A stretch of 64,000 nucleotides of DNA from Scleroderma bovista (taxonomy: Eukaryota > Basidiomycota > Agaricomycetes > Boletales > Sclerodermataceae). How positions within the stretch are numbered: position 1 is the stretch's first letter; every line of letters starts with the position of its first letter. The notes under the pieces are model-generated. The model was not told the DNA's origin. It saw only the letters and a list, made by a program, of their open reading frames with translations, and ran no database searches. The stretch is from positions 28,260 through 92,259 of the forward strand of contig JAYMGJ010000227.1 in NCBI GenBank assembly GCA_037178675.1, given 5' to 3'. The position numbers and the translations under genes were made by a program. Of this stretch, positions 23,436 through 34,440 are shown in pieces.

Positions 23436-24306
23436 GGGTGTAGAATGGGGAGTAATGATTGATATTTATAATTGATCCACCAACATTCCCACGTACGGCC
23501 TACCATTGTTTATCAAACAATGACCCCCCACCCAGTTGGCATTGATCAATATCACCCATTGCTCCCGCGGATATATAATTAGTTCATCCCTTTTCTCCTA
23601 TCTATATGTGATTAGTATGTCTGGATTTCAATTAGATATCTAATCTCCCCACGATGACATATAACCGTGGTCGCAATATAAGTAATCCGCTGTGAATGCC
23701 AAATGTAAAGACAGAATTGGTCGGGGAATTGACACCTCATTATTGCCTTTTTCTAATATGAATTGGCGATCTATTTTGTGAATCTCTCGCCGTGCCTAAT
23801 GGCCGCGGCAAGTTGACCCATCGATAACAAATATCCTGCGAGATAACAATCATTCCAATGTTGGTATTATCCTCTCTTCTTTGTCAGATAATTTCTCTCC
23901 TCCTGCATTTGATATCAGCAATCAATCATATGTACTGATACATCACCATTGTCCGATCGGTCACCGCGGCTGGGAGCAACCTCTCCCATGGACTTTATAC
24001 CAACCTGTGACATTTCAAATTGTATCAATTGCTCACCTTCTTATGTATTATTTACAGGTTTGGCCAATCAATGCTTACTGATGTGGGTTCCACCCACGGC
24101 TGATCTTCTAACATGATTTGTATCTACATGTTGGCACCACTCCAAAACAGTAAATTCCATTTCCTGTCTTTATTTTTCCTATATAATTTATTGATAGGTT
24201 TGAATTTCGTTGATTATCCAGCTATCACCCCTCAATCTACCCATGGTTGCCACATAAATATTCTACAATATCCCGGCTTTGCTTGTGTCCTATTTAGCTC
24301 CCCTTC
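23436..24306. promoter_or_regulatory. Divergent intergenic region before the dioxygenase gene
   Basis: About 870 bp, AT-rich, with CCGCGG near 23565, 23802 and 23964. It must hold the promoters of the small minus-strand gene and of the dioxygenase. No clear TATA box is assigned. Confidence 0.45.
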
Positions 24307-25566
24307 ATGGCTGCTCCTGTGTCTTACCCCACTGATTATCATCTTTCCAACCAAGTTGCTGGTTATATGCGACACCGCTTTTGTTCCTTGGCATTCCTGG
24401 ACTCCAGCACCGCGGCACCGCCTGTTCCCCTTGACCTCCCAGTTGACCTTTCCGTTGGGATGCACCAGATGGTTGCAACTTTAGTGACCGCATATAATCA
24501 TTGCAGTATGCCTCGTTCATGTCTCTTCCTCCAGTGCTCATCTGTGTCCAGTTGACTCTGGTGTTGACCTCATCCGGCTTGCTGAATCATTGGCATCCAT
24601 GGAGCCTGGGACCACTGCGGATAGGGAGCAAGCCTTCCTTACCAAGTTCCCTGCTACTATTTCAGGTCTTATCGATGAACCAGCGATGATTTTTGGGGAG
24701 GGGGGAATTGTAGCTTTGTGGTATCTTCCTGGTGCCCTGGCACGCCCAACACAGGTATGATCCGATACCTCTTCTGTTCATCATTTTCTATAATACCTGT
24801 AGACAAATATTCTGCAGGCATTAAGTCCACTCCATACACAACTATCCGCCAGTATAACTGGCCGGACATGGTGCTCTGACCCACGGTACTTTCATCCGGC
24901 ACAGGCCTTTGTGACTGGTTGTTTGGAGCTTTCTCCTGCAAGGCATCAAATGGGTCATTATGTGAGTGCTTACCATTCCTGCCATACATTCGTTAATGAA
25001 AATATATTCAGCATGAAAATGCTTCCATGTCCAGGGACCTTAATACCGCCACGGGATTCCTGTGGTTACAAGCTATGGTTCAGCCGACCTCAATTATATC
25101 GGGTGCATTGTCAATCATGCATCCACAGCTGTATGACGATGGAATGCAAGGAATTAAACTATCGGGAGATTGGTCTTCCACAAACAACCCCGGCATGAAC
25201 AGGGCCTTATCCCTCTGGCCCACCCCATTTACCAATATTTCCCTTATTGCAAACTGGTCCACCCCCCTCCACCGTGATCCCCAATCCCGTGCCAGTTGGT
25301 ACGATGTCATAGTAAACATGGGTGAATACACTGACTGTGTCATGGCCATCCCTACCCTTGGCATCGAGCTGGTGTACAAGCCAGGTACCACGGTTGCATT
25401 CTCCAGGAGGCTTCTTAGGCACGGGGTAAATGCTGTAGAAGGAAACCGGCACTGTTTGACCTACTATATGAGGGATAACATTCACCATTGGGTAAGGGTT
25501 CCAAGGTGTGCGGATTGGATGAGGATTGATAGTGTGGAGAGGTTGTTGAGGCCTACCATACTGTAA
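24307..25566 (+). CDS. TET/JBP-type 2-oxoglutarate/Fe(II) dioxygenase (5-methylcytosine oxidase family)
   Basis: The N-terminal exon (MAAPVSYPTDYHLSNQVAG) joins after one or two uncertain introns to CPVDSGVDLIRLAESLA and GLIDEPAMIFGEGGIVALW. A clean intron at 24962-25011 leads to HENASMSRDLNTATGFLWLQ, and the last exon runs to the stop at 25566. The last exon has the dioxygenase core. ANWSTPLHRDPQSRASWYD gives the HxD iron ligands (25270-25278). PTLGIELVYKPGTTVAF follows, then RRLLRHGV with the distal His (about 25420), and an Arg in GNRHCLTYYMR (about 25447) that would bind 2-oxoglutarate. This order and spacing match fungal TET/JBP proteins, which oxidise 5-methylcytosine in DNA. All four ligands are present, so activity is possible. 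Linkage of such genes to KDZ transposons in basidiomycetes is established; the 5' exon structure here is uncertain. Confidence 0.85.
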
Positions 25567-26603
25567 ATACTGGAAAGGAATTTGTAGAGCTGGGATGTAT
25601 ATTACTATTGATATCTCTTCATAGGAGAATTAGCAAATGCACATGGAGTGGAATTTTAGAAATGATATTGTGTGCTACAGGTGTCTGGCAACATTGCCGC
25701 GGCTACTCAGGGTTGCTTATTGGAGAAACAACACTTATTTCACCACGGGTTATCCATATGATACATGGCTGTATGTATACCTGGTACATCAGTGGTGTCC
25801 CGCGGGTATGTCTAGGGCAATCATTGTTGTCTTGATTCTGCCGCGGATTCATTTTGTTGGGACTACTTTGTGCATTTATTCTACTACTGTGGCTTCTTTC
25901 AGGTGCGGCATGTTGCTGCGGCCATTTTGACATACCTTACGCCCAGATATCAGTCTCTGTGAGCCCAACTATTACTGTCGGCCAGTCATATATGGGCCTA
26001 TCCACGTTCAATAGAAACACCATATGTCAGCCTAGCCATGTCAATGCGGGTTAGAAATTATGTGCCCTCCGTTGGGTCCGAGGCCAATGTTATTTTGGCC
26101 AACTGGTATTCCAGGTCACAACAAATCTATAGCCCACCCTTGACACACCGGATGATGCAGGTATCCACTGGCTCACCATATCTCATTGGACCCATCACAC
26201 CTCAGCCCACCCGTACTACTCGGCATCACGAAATATGGGCTCACCTATACCTTAGTGACAGTTTTACCTTGGCTGGCCCATATGCTACGGCGCCGGGTAA
26301 TAATAGCCTGTCCATCTCAAATGAGAACATCATAGTGTAAGCTCACTCGTGGTATACGACCTTAATAGATATGGGCTACCCTTGGTTCAGGGGACATTGC
26401 TATTTTGGCTGATGTACATGATGAGGGACAGTATATTCAAAGCCCACCTGTGCTACATGGGATAATGATAATGGCATCATATATGGGCTAGCCCGTATCA
26501 CATTGCAATCATCCATTCTCAGCCCACTCATGCTACTCGTGATGATAGAATATGGGCTCATTGGTATCTTAGGGACTATGCTATTTCAGCTCACTCATAT
26601 TAC
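25567..26603. repeat. Start of right subterminal region of the KDZ element
   Basis: CCGCGG occurs near 25697, 25799 and 25842. After about 25980 the sequence repeats GCCCACCCGTGCTACTCGG and ATATGGGCTCACCTATACCTT-like units, which recur after the copia insertion at about 32790-33000 and at 34385. No gene is supported. Confidence 0.6.
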
Positions 26604-26892
26604 TGTTGAAGTTGCACATGCACCCAGCGTAAACCGTCGACGAAGTGCGCACAAGACTGCGACCCATATTAGTGTAGACTTAGTAATAGTCCTCTTTAGA
26701 GTAGATGTTACATGTCACACGTCACACATCACAGTCATGCGTCACACTATTTGTTGTATATAAACAGTGTTCATCGCTTATATAATATAACAGCTCTTAA
26801 CCAGCTACTGCTACCATCTCTGGTTGTGCACTCCACCCAAACAGGTGAGTTGGAGTAGCAGTTCCTCTACGTATATAGGTATTGCTTCAACA
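26604..26892 (+). repeat. Copia 5' LTR
   Basis: It begins TGTTGAAG and ends TTCAACA, an 8-bp inverted terminal match less one base. It has a TATA box in TTGTATATAAACAG near 26755. It differs from the 3' LTR at 12 of 289 positions, every one a transition at an existing or inferred CpG. Confidence 0.95.
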
Positions 26893-26904
26893 GGTTATGA
26901 GCCC
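26893..26904 (+). promoter_or_regulatory. Copia primer-binding site (initiator tRNA-Met half-molecule type)
   Basis: GGTTATGAGCCC lies immediately after the LTR. Its complement, GGGCTCATAACC, is the anticodon stem-loop of eukaryotic initiator tRNA-Met with the CAT anticodon. Priming from an internal fragment of that tRNA is known for several copia elements. Confidence 0.75.
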
Positions 26905-27276
26905 TGTGAGTGCACTGTGTGTAGCAATGCACCAGGCAGCGCTCCAGCTCCCTGAGCGTCGCTTTAACTAGCTTGACACTGTGGACCACAGTGAGCTCCC
27001 AGCTGAGCCCCTGCACAGCCACAAGGCGAAGTCGGTCGACGACTTGTGCCAGACAGTGAGCTCCTAGATTGAGCACCTGTACTGCCACAGGCGAAGTTCG
27101 TCGATGACTTGCGCCAACCATGGTGAACATCATCGACGACTTGCGCTGGCATGACCTAGTCTTGAGTTAGCTGTTGACAGAAGTGCTTTCACTAGCACTC
27201 AGGTGTTTCTTCTTTTCTTGCTTGTCCATTGTTGCATTCACTTGCTGACTCCATTGACTCCCAACAGAATATCACC

Positions 27277-28404
27277 ATGTCCAGTGCTCTTGACAAGATG
27301 GTTCCTGTGTTCACTGGCTCCAACTGGCAGCAGTGGCACACTTCTATGCAGGCCTACCTCCGGGCACAAGGCCAATGGTATGTTTACTCGACAATGCAAC
27401 CCGCTGACGGTCACGATGACTGTAAGGAATGGGACGACAACACCAAGAGAGCACTCGGTAACATCACCTTGTGCCTTGCCCCCTCGATCCAGGTCGCCGT
27501 CTCCAGCCTCGACAGCGTTAAGGAAGTCTGGGACCACCTGAAGAAGAACTTCGGTGCCCCCAGTATCGGCTCTGCCTATGCCGAGCTTAGCAAGCTCCTG
27601 GCGACTACCATTCCCGCTGGCTCCCATCCTGCTCCTGCCATCACCAAAGTGCTTAGCCATTTCGCTTATCTCAAAGACGCCGGCTTCGAGTTCCCTGCCC
27701 CTGTGCAGGCGATGATTATTCTCTGCAAGCTCCCTCCTACTATGGAGGTTGTAGCTCAAATCCTCAGCCAGACGTCGCTGGACGAGATTAAGAACCTCAA
27801 GCCCAATGGGATCGTCAAGGCCGCTACTCTCTCCTTCGAGCAGAAAGGCACCTCTTCACGTGGCGGTGGTAAGGGCCCCCAGGCCAACAAGCTTAGCGCT
27901 GTGAAGCGCAAGCTGGCTGACCCAAAGTTCGCCCAGCAGCAGCAGCAGCCTCACAGGCAGCAGCAGCAGCAAGGCGGGTCCAACGGCGGTACGAGCGGAA
28001 ACGCTCCTGCCCAAGGACAGGGAGGCCACACACGCCGTGGCGGCAAGAAGGCTCGCGCTCGCCACGAGAACACCCAACAGGCAGCCTTTGCCACTTATGT
28101 CCACTACGATGGACCAGAACCCACTGTCGACCCTCGCGCCTTGGCTCACACTCCCGGTGCTGCCCACTACGCCCCCCCCGCATTTGAAAATACCATCAAG
28201 GCCTTCGACTTGGCACACCATCTGGGGGTAGAGCCCTCCTGCCAAACCATCCGCACCCTCGACCAAGTTGTGTCGTTGGCGAGTGCAAACCTCGTCTTGA
28301 GGAGCGCATCACAATGTATGAGGAGGATGCCATCTCCTTGGGGGATGATGAACCCTTCACCCATGAGCCTTTCGCCAACAACGAGTTCGACAAAATCGAC
28401 GTGA
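27277..28404 (+). CDS. Copia gag-like region
   Basis: It starts MSSALDKMVPVFTGSNWQQW, the usual opening of copia gag (F-x-G-x-N-W-x-x-W). Next come SLDSVKEVWDHLKKNFG and a Gln-rich basic tract (QQQQQPHRQQQQQGG) that may bind RNA. No CCHC knuckle is seen. Pol lies in another frame (one base back), and the homologous reading appears to pass from one frame to the other between about 28250 and 28300. I cannot tell a programmed shift from a lesion. The last residues of this frame after that point are probably not real protein. Confidence 0.8.
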   Translation: MSSALDKMVPVFTGSNWQQWHTSMQAYLRAQGQWYVYSTMQPADGHDDCKEWDDNTKRALGNITLCLAPSIQVAVSSLDSVKEVWDHLKKNFGAPSIGSAYAELSKLLATTIPAGSHPAPAITKVLSHFAYLKDAGFEFPAPVQAMIILCKLPPTMEVVAQILSQTSLDEIKNLKPNGIVKAATLSFEQKGTSSRGGGKGPQANKLSAVKRKLADPKFAQQQQQPHRQQQQQGGSNGGTSGNAPAQGQGGHTRRGGKKARARHENTQQAAFATYVHYDGPEPTVDPRALAHTPGAAHYAPPAFENTIKAFDLAHHLGVEPSCQTIRTLDQVVSLASANLVLRSASQCMRRMPSPWGMMNPSPMSLSPTTSSTKST

Positions 28405-31400
28405 TGGTCCTCGACCGCTACAACGCAACGTCGATGGCAATGGGCATGGAGGCCAGCCTCTTCAGGCAAGTACCTTCTGCACGCGTGCTGACCAACACTG
28501 ACACGCTCCCTTTACATGTGCGCTTTACGCCATCACTGTATATAGCGAGTAGTAACTACAATTTGTCATGTTGTGTCTCCTCGAGTAATGCATATATTTG
28601 TTCGTGTTCGAATAATGCGCGTTGTGCTGGCTGTAAGGGAAAAATGGTTGACAATAGTGAACTTTCTGGTGCCTTCTGGCTACTAGACTCTGGCGCATCA
28701 CACCACTTTACTGGTGACATAGGCAATTTCGCCTCCTACAACGCGCTAAAGCGAGCGCACTACGCCAAAATGGCTAATGGTGTAGCACTGATTGCTGGCA
28801 TTAGCACGGTATTACTCCAGTGCCTAGACCACAACTCAGGGGATGAGAAAGTTATTACACTCACCCAAGTGCTCCATATGCCAGGCGCTACTGCACGCCT
28901 TATTTCTATGGGTGAAATGCTCCAGCGTAATTACAAAGTCACTGGTGATAAGAGAGGCATTAGCCTCACTCAGAAAGCTGAACGCCTATGGTTTGGGCCA
29001 GACCCAGAAGACGATCACAATGTCATTTTTGGGATTAGATCTATCCTGATAATTAGATCTAACTACATCGCCTCCGTGAGCAAAGTCGATTACAACATTA
29101 TGCACCGGAGATTCGGGCACCCCTCTAAGGAAGTACTCCGACGCGTGCAAAAGCATACGCAGCACTTCCCGGAGATCCACTTTCCTACTGAGGATTGTGT
29201 TTGCCCTGGATGTGCTCTTGGCAAGATGCCCAATCGAGCTTTCCCAGAAAATGAAAGACGTGCTTCCAAGCCCTTTGAGCTGGTGCACTCTGATCTCAAA
29301 TCCTTCCCGGTTACGTCGTACCGGAAGTTTAAATACGTTATCACCTTCTACGACGACTATACTTCTCATGCCTGGACTATGCCTCTTTGCTCCAAAGCTG
29401 CAGCGATTACAGCTGCCAAAGATTTCCTCGAAATGGTGCGCGTCCAACATGATATGCACGTCGTTGGATGGATGTCCGATGCCGGCAGAGAGTATAAATC
29501 CGATCTATTTGATTGAGCACTCCTTGAAAAAGGAATTAAAATTTACCAAAGTGCTCCTAGAACCCCCATGCAGAATGGCCGCGCCGAGCGTTGAAAAGAT
29601 AACAATGTGTTTGGGTGGCTGCTCCCTCAGATGAGGTGCATTCGACCCAGGGACTTCTGGAGGTCTGGCAAGGCTCCCAAGGACTAAGGAGACTAAGAAA
29701 CTAGAGAGTGGAAGGGTGGTTCAGTCACTCCAAGACTGAGCTCAAAGATATACACTGAAGAGAAGGATATTTGCTTAGTAAGCTAAGTACAAGCCTACAT
29801 AGCTAAGGTAAGAGTCCAGTATCAGTACTACCAATCTACACACCCAGAGACAGGACTGTCTCTACAGCGTTTAGGGCGCACTCTCATGGATAAAGTTGAG
29901 TCTATGCGGCATCAAGCCTGCATTCCTGACTCCTGGTGGGAATTTGCATTCGCTCACGCAACCCACATTTACAACCGTACTCCGGTAGCTCGCCTGCGAT
30001 GGCGCACCCCCCATGAAATGCTTAAGGGGGAGATGCCTAATATCGACCACCTACATGTGTTTGGCTGTGGAGCATTTGTATACCTCCCAGCAATGGCTCG
30101 AGCAAATAAGATGGCTCCCAAGTTGGAGCTTATGACCTATGTCGGTGTTGCCCCTGGCAATGAGTGCAACTTTTTGTTTATGCGCTCCACCAATGCAGTG
30201 TTCACCGCTGCTCACGCCGTCTTTGACGAGCATCATTTCCCTCGCTGCCCCAAAAACAGGCGCGAACCTCTCGAGAACCCTTTTGGAAGGGCAAATCCAA
30301 AACCAGCCACTGATCGACCAGGAAATTCCCCTGATGATACCGACAGTGATGACGATGTGGAACACGACCATGGCTACCCACATCCCCAAGCACAGGATGA
30401 CGATCCAAAGCGCGAGGAACCCGAGGCTCCTGAGGAAGAGCCTAATCAAATAAATCCTCCCTGTACGCCATCTCCAGTGCCTCCACCGGCACTGAGAACG
30501 CCTTCACCAGCAAGAAATCCGCCACCTCAGGCACCGCAGCGCCCTGGCCGAGCTGAACGCCGCCAGAATGCGCCACGACCCCCTGCAGTGAATATCCCTG
30601 CCTGCCCCCAACGTGAACGTAGAGCGCCATTGTGCCCCGGTAACGTGTATGGTGAGCAGTGACATCCCGTCGAGCAACTCCGGGATATCGAAAGTGCCTC
30701 TCGATGGCGAGAAACAGTGGGTACCTCTGCAACGCCCAGTGAGGAAGATGTGCAAAAGATGTGCGAGGAAGGGGGAGCAAACCTAGTCCGTTATCTGATG
30801 GGCAAAGCCCTCGAAACCCGCGACCCTCAATACGAGAGTGTCCGCAATTGGTCCTACAAGGACATCGCTCGCTTACCCCAAGCTGAGCAGAAACTCTGGC
30901 GACTTGCTTGCCAAGAAGAGCTCGATGTGCTATGAAAGCGCAAGGTCTTTGAGCTAGTTGACCGTCCCCGAGACCGGAAGGTCATAAAGAATTGATGGGT
31001 CTTCGACGTGAAGTCGGATGGCCGCAAGAAAGCCCACTTAGTAGTGAAAGGCTTCTCCCAGGTCAAGGGATTAGATTTCAACCAGGTCTTCTCACCAGTC
31101 GTGCGCTTTGAAACAGTGCGCCTCATGCTTGTGCTTGCTGCACTTGAGAATTGGTATATCACTGGACTCGATGTTCGGAGTGCCTACTTGTATGGCAAGC
31201 TCGATGAAGAGATCTATATGGAACAACCCAAAGGGTTTGCAGTTCCCGGGCAAGAGCACAAAGTGCTCCGCCTCTGGCGTGCCCTCTATGGCCTCAAACA
31301 GGCCGGCCTAGCTTGGTGGTGCACACTCGATGAGTCTCTCAAGGAACTCGGGTTTGAGTGCCTTAAATCTGAAGCAGGCATTTTCTTCTACAAGAAGAAA

Positions 31401-32387
31401 GGCACCAACATCGTCATCGGGATTATCTACATTGACGACGCACTATTCTGCAGCCCTAACAAGGCTGTTGTTGATGCCATTAAAGTGCAGTTCATGTGCA
31501 AATGGGAGTGCAGAGACCTTGGAGAACCTAAGGAGTTCCTCCGAATGCGAATCACTCGCAAGGGTCGCGCTATCCACCTGGATCAATGTGTGTACCTCCA
31601 AAAGGTCATCGAACGCTGTGGCATGCTTAATGCAAAGTCTGCAAGCACCCCACTGCCGGCTGGCTACTATGCCACCAAAAATACAGAGCCTGTTGATGCA
31701 GAACTCCGCTCCCGTTTCCAGACGGTTATTGGGTCCCTTCTGTACCTTATGTTAGGCACTAGGCCCGACATTGCTTTTGCAGTCACCCATCTCTCGCACC
31801 ATGCCGCAAACCCATCCCAGGACCACCTGTCCAAAGCACTTTATATCTGTCGCTACTTGATTGGTACACCTAATTACTCCCTAGTGTACAATGGTGGATC
31901 CAGTGCTGGCCTGATTGCATGCACGGACTCAGATTGGGGATCAGACCCTACCTCTCGCCTCTCGCAGACAGGTTTTTACCTGAAACTTGCAGATGGCTTG
32001 ATCAGTTGGACTTCTCGTGTGCAGAAGACTATTGCGTACTCGTCCACTGAGGCTGAATACATGGCTTTGAGCGATTGCGCTCGCCAAGTTACCTGGATTC
32101 GGAGTCTACTCGGTGAGCTCGGCTATAAGCTGAAAGCTATCCCGATTTGCGGTGATAATCAGGGGTCCATATTCATGGCATCCAACCCTGTAATGGAGCC
32201 TCGCTCCAAGCACATCGACATCTGCTACCACGGAATCCGCGAGTCAGTCGCGAAAGGTAATGTGGAGCTATTCTTCATTGATGGTGCTGAGAATCCCGCT
32301 GATCTGCTCACCAAGAACTTACCCTGCAAGAAATTTGCGAAGTTCAGAGCTCAACTAGGCTTACAGTTTCCCTCTGGCAGCATCTAG
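28260..32387 (+). pseudogene. Copia pol: protease, integrase, reverse transcriptase, RNase H, with four TGA stops
   Basis: One frame carries protease (WLLDSGASHHFTG), GAG-pre-integrase (HRRFGHPS ... CPGCALGKM) and integrase (LVHSDLKSF, GWMSDAGREY, then QNGRAER after the first stop). RT follows (LVVKGFSQVKGLDF, DVRSAYLYGKLDEE, GIIYIDDALFC), then RNase H (ACTDSDWGSD, AYSSTEAEYMALSD) and the usual end (SKHIDICYHGIRE, NPADLLTKNL). The frame is broken by TGA at 29514, 30660, 30933 and 30993. In each case CGA (Arg) fits the context, for example KNxWVFDVK where R is expected. A 275-bp insertion sits in the integrase at 29592. Otherwise the whole pol is in frame, so inactivation looks recent. Confidence 0.93.
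29592..29866 (+). mobile_element. 275-bp solo-LTR-like insertion in copia integrase
   Basis: It starts TGAAAAGATAACAATG and ends CTGTCTCTACA. GCGT (or GCGTT if the first T is counted as target) flanks it at 29588-29591 and 29867-29870. Removing the insertion and one target copy rejoins ..GRAER with LGRTLMDKV, the expected integrase text. Termini TG...CA and a 4-5-bp duplication suggest a solo LTR; the family is not recognised. The net gain is 279 bp, a multiple of three, so the frame after it is kept. Confidence 0.7.
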
Positions 32388-32422
32388 CGCCTTATTCGCT
32401 GAAAGTGCTCTACGTGCAGCAC

Positions 32423-32434
32423 AGCGAGGGGGAG
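32423..32434 (+). promoter_or_regulatory. Copia polypurine tract
   Basis: GCGAGGGGGAG immediately precedes the 3' LTR, the place where plus-strand DNA synthesis is primed. Confidence 0.75.
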
Positions 32435-32723
32435 TGTTGAAGTCGCACGTGCACCCGGCGTAAACCGTCAACGAAGTGTGCACAAGACTGCGACCCATAT
32501 TAGTGTAGACTTAGTAATAGTCCTCTTTAGAGTAGATGTTACATGTCACACATCACGTGTCACAGTCACGCGTCACACTATTTGTTGTATATAAACAGTG
32601 TTCATCGCTTATATAATATAACAGCTCTTAACCAGCTACCGCTACCATCTCTGGTTGTGCACTCCACCCAAACAGGTGAGTTGGAGTAGCAGTTCCTCTA
32701 CATATATAGGTATTGCTTCAACA
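32435..32723 (+). repeat. Copia 3' LTR
   Basis: 289 bp, starting TGTTGAAGTCGCACGTG. It keeps several CpGs that are TpG or CpA in the 5' LTR, and the reverse holds at others. Confidence 0.95.
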
Positions 32724-32728
32724 ATTAC

Positions 32729-34440
32729 ATGGGCCCATATAATAACAGCCTGCCCATATGACATGGGATGGTATAATAGTGGCCCATCCATACCCCATGA
32801 GGAGGTCAATGTGTCAGCCCACTCGTGCTACTCGGGATGATGCAATATGGGCTCACCTATACCTTAGGTGAAGGTTATTTTGGCTCACTCATGTTACATG
32901 GGACCATATAATAGCAGCCTGCCCATGTGACATGGGATGGTATAATAGTGGCCCATCCATATCCCATGTCAGCCCAATATGGGCTCACCTGTACCTTTGG
33001 GGACAGACCCAGGGTGGCCCTATCCTCTGGTACTCAGCCCGCGGTGGGTACTCACTTGGGTAGTCAACCTGTGCTGTGTAATCAACACCAGTGGCTAGCT
33101 AACCTGCAGTGGGCAGCTAACCTGCAGTGGGTAGTCAACCCACCATGGGTGGTAGTGCGACCGCGGTTGGTAGTCAATCCGTGGTGGGGAATCACTCTAC
33201 TGGGTAGTTAGCTTTGGGTGCGTAGCCAAGGGCAGTGGCTAGGTAATGGGTGGTTGGCAGCTAACCCACGGTATGCATTGAACCCACGGTATAACCTGCA
33301 GTGGGTCGTCAAGCCTGGGTAGGTACTGGTTAGACCTGGGACCTTGGTTGGTGGCCAACCTGTGGTGGGTCAGCAGTAGCTAGCTAACCCATGGTGGGTA
33401 GCCAACCCGTGGTATGTATTGAACCTGCGGTGTCACCTGCATGGGATAATCAACCCACAATGGGCGGTCACCCCTGGGTAGGTACGTGGTTGGTAGTACG
33501 ACCACGGTTGGTAGTCAACCCGCGGTGGAGAGTCATCAGTGGGTAGCTAACCCATATTGGTCAGCTAACCCGCGGCATGTATTGAACCCGTGGTGTAACC
33601 TGCAGTAGGTGGTCAACCAGGGGTAGGTACATGGTTAAAGCTGGGACCACGGTTTGTGGCCAACCCATGGTGGGTACTCACTCCACTGGTTAGTAAACCT
33701 GAACTATGTAGTCAACAAGGCCAGCTAACCCATGGTGGGCAGCTAACCCGCAGTAAGTATTGAACCTGCGGTTTTTGCAGTGGGAGTCGACCCACAATGG
33801 GCAGTCACCCCTGGGTTGGTAGTGCGACCACGGTGTAGTCAACCCCCGCTGTGTAGTCAACAGTAGTGGGTGGATAACCGGTGTTGGGCAGCTAACCCGC
33901 GGTGTGACCTGCAGTGGATGGTCAACCCTGGGTAGGTACATGGTTGGAAATAGTTGCTGGCCAACCTAACCCGCACGAGTAGTTAACCCTGGTTAGTAGT
34001 GGGCCCGTAGTGGGACCGTGGTTTGTAGTAATCCCGCGGCGTGTAGTAATCCTGTGGTGTGTGATGCCTGTATATGTATAGTCAGCTGTAGTAGTCCATC
34101 AATGGTAAGTAGTCAACCTGCGGTAGTCAACCCCAGTAGTTCACCCACGGTAATGGACCCAGTTCTGCTGGTAGGTTGATTAGATTCATTCCTACTGTAT
34201 GCAGTAGTATCTATTTTTGCTAGCCCACCCCATACCTTTGCATTCCAGTAAATCTAGGCTCATCCATTAATGTGCACCCAGTAAGATTGTGGCCCACCAA
34301 GATGTCATGATGACAATTCCTATATCCCTACCACAACCCCTCCTTAACTACCACCATAGCCCACCCATATCACATGGTAAAAAAATCATAGTGTGTAAGC
34401 CCACCCGTATTACTCGGTGATACTCCATCCATGGGCTCCT
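32729..34440 (-). repeat. Right subterminal array of the KDZ element
   Basis: Tens of units of the type GGTAGTCAACCCGCGGTGG and GCAGCTAACCCGCGGTGTG fill about 33000-34170, with spacers such as GGGTAGGTACATGGTT. Read on the minus strand they become CCACCGCGGGTTGACTACC, close to the left-array unit ATCACTACCGCGGGTTGGT. The two arrays therefore face each other. About six exact CCGCGG cores remain among many CCATGG, CCACGG, CCGTGG and CTGCGG variants. No gene is seen. Confidence 0.8.

Larger units (their letters stand above)
26604..32723 (+). mobile_element. Ty1/copia LTR retrotransposon (6120 bp)
   Basis: Two 289-bp LTRs (26604-26892 and 32435-32723) enclose gag and pol, flanked by the 5-bp duplication ATTAC (26599-26603 and 32724-32728). 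The element sits in the right subterminal array of the KDZ transposon, whose sequence resumes directly after it. It has a primer-binding site, a polypurine tract, and full pol in one frame except for four TGA stops and a 275-bp nested insertion. It contains no CCGCGG, in contrast to its host. Confidence 0.95.

Noticed and set aside
25608..26340. Forward ORFs after the dioxygenase gene
   Set aside because: They run into the subterminal repeats, change frame quickly and have no motif.
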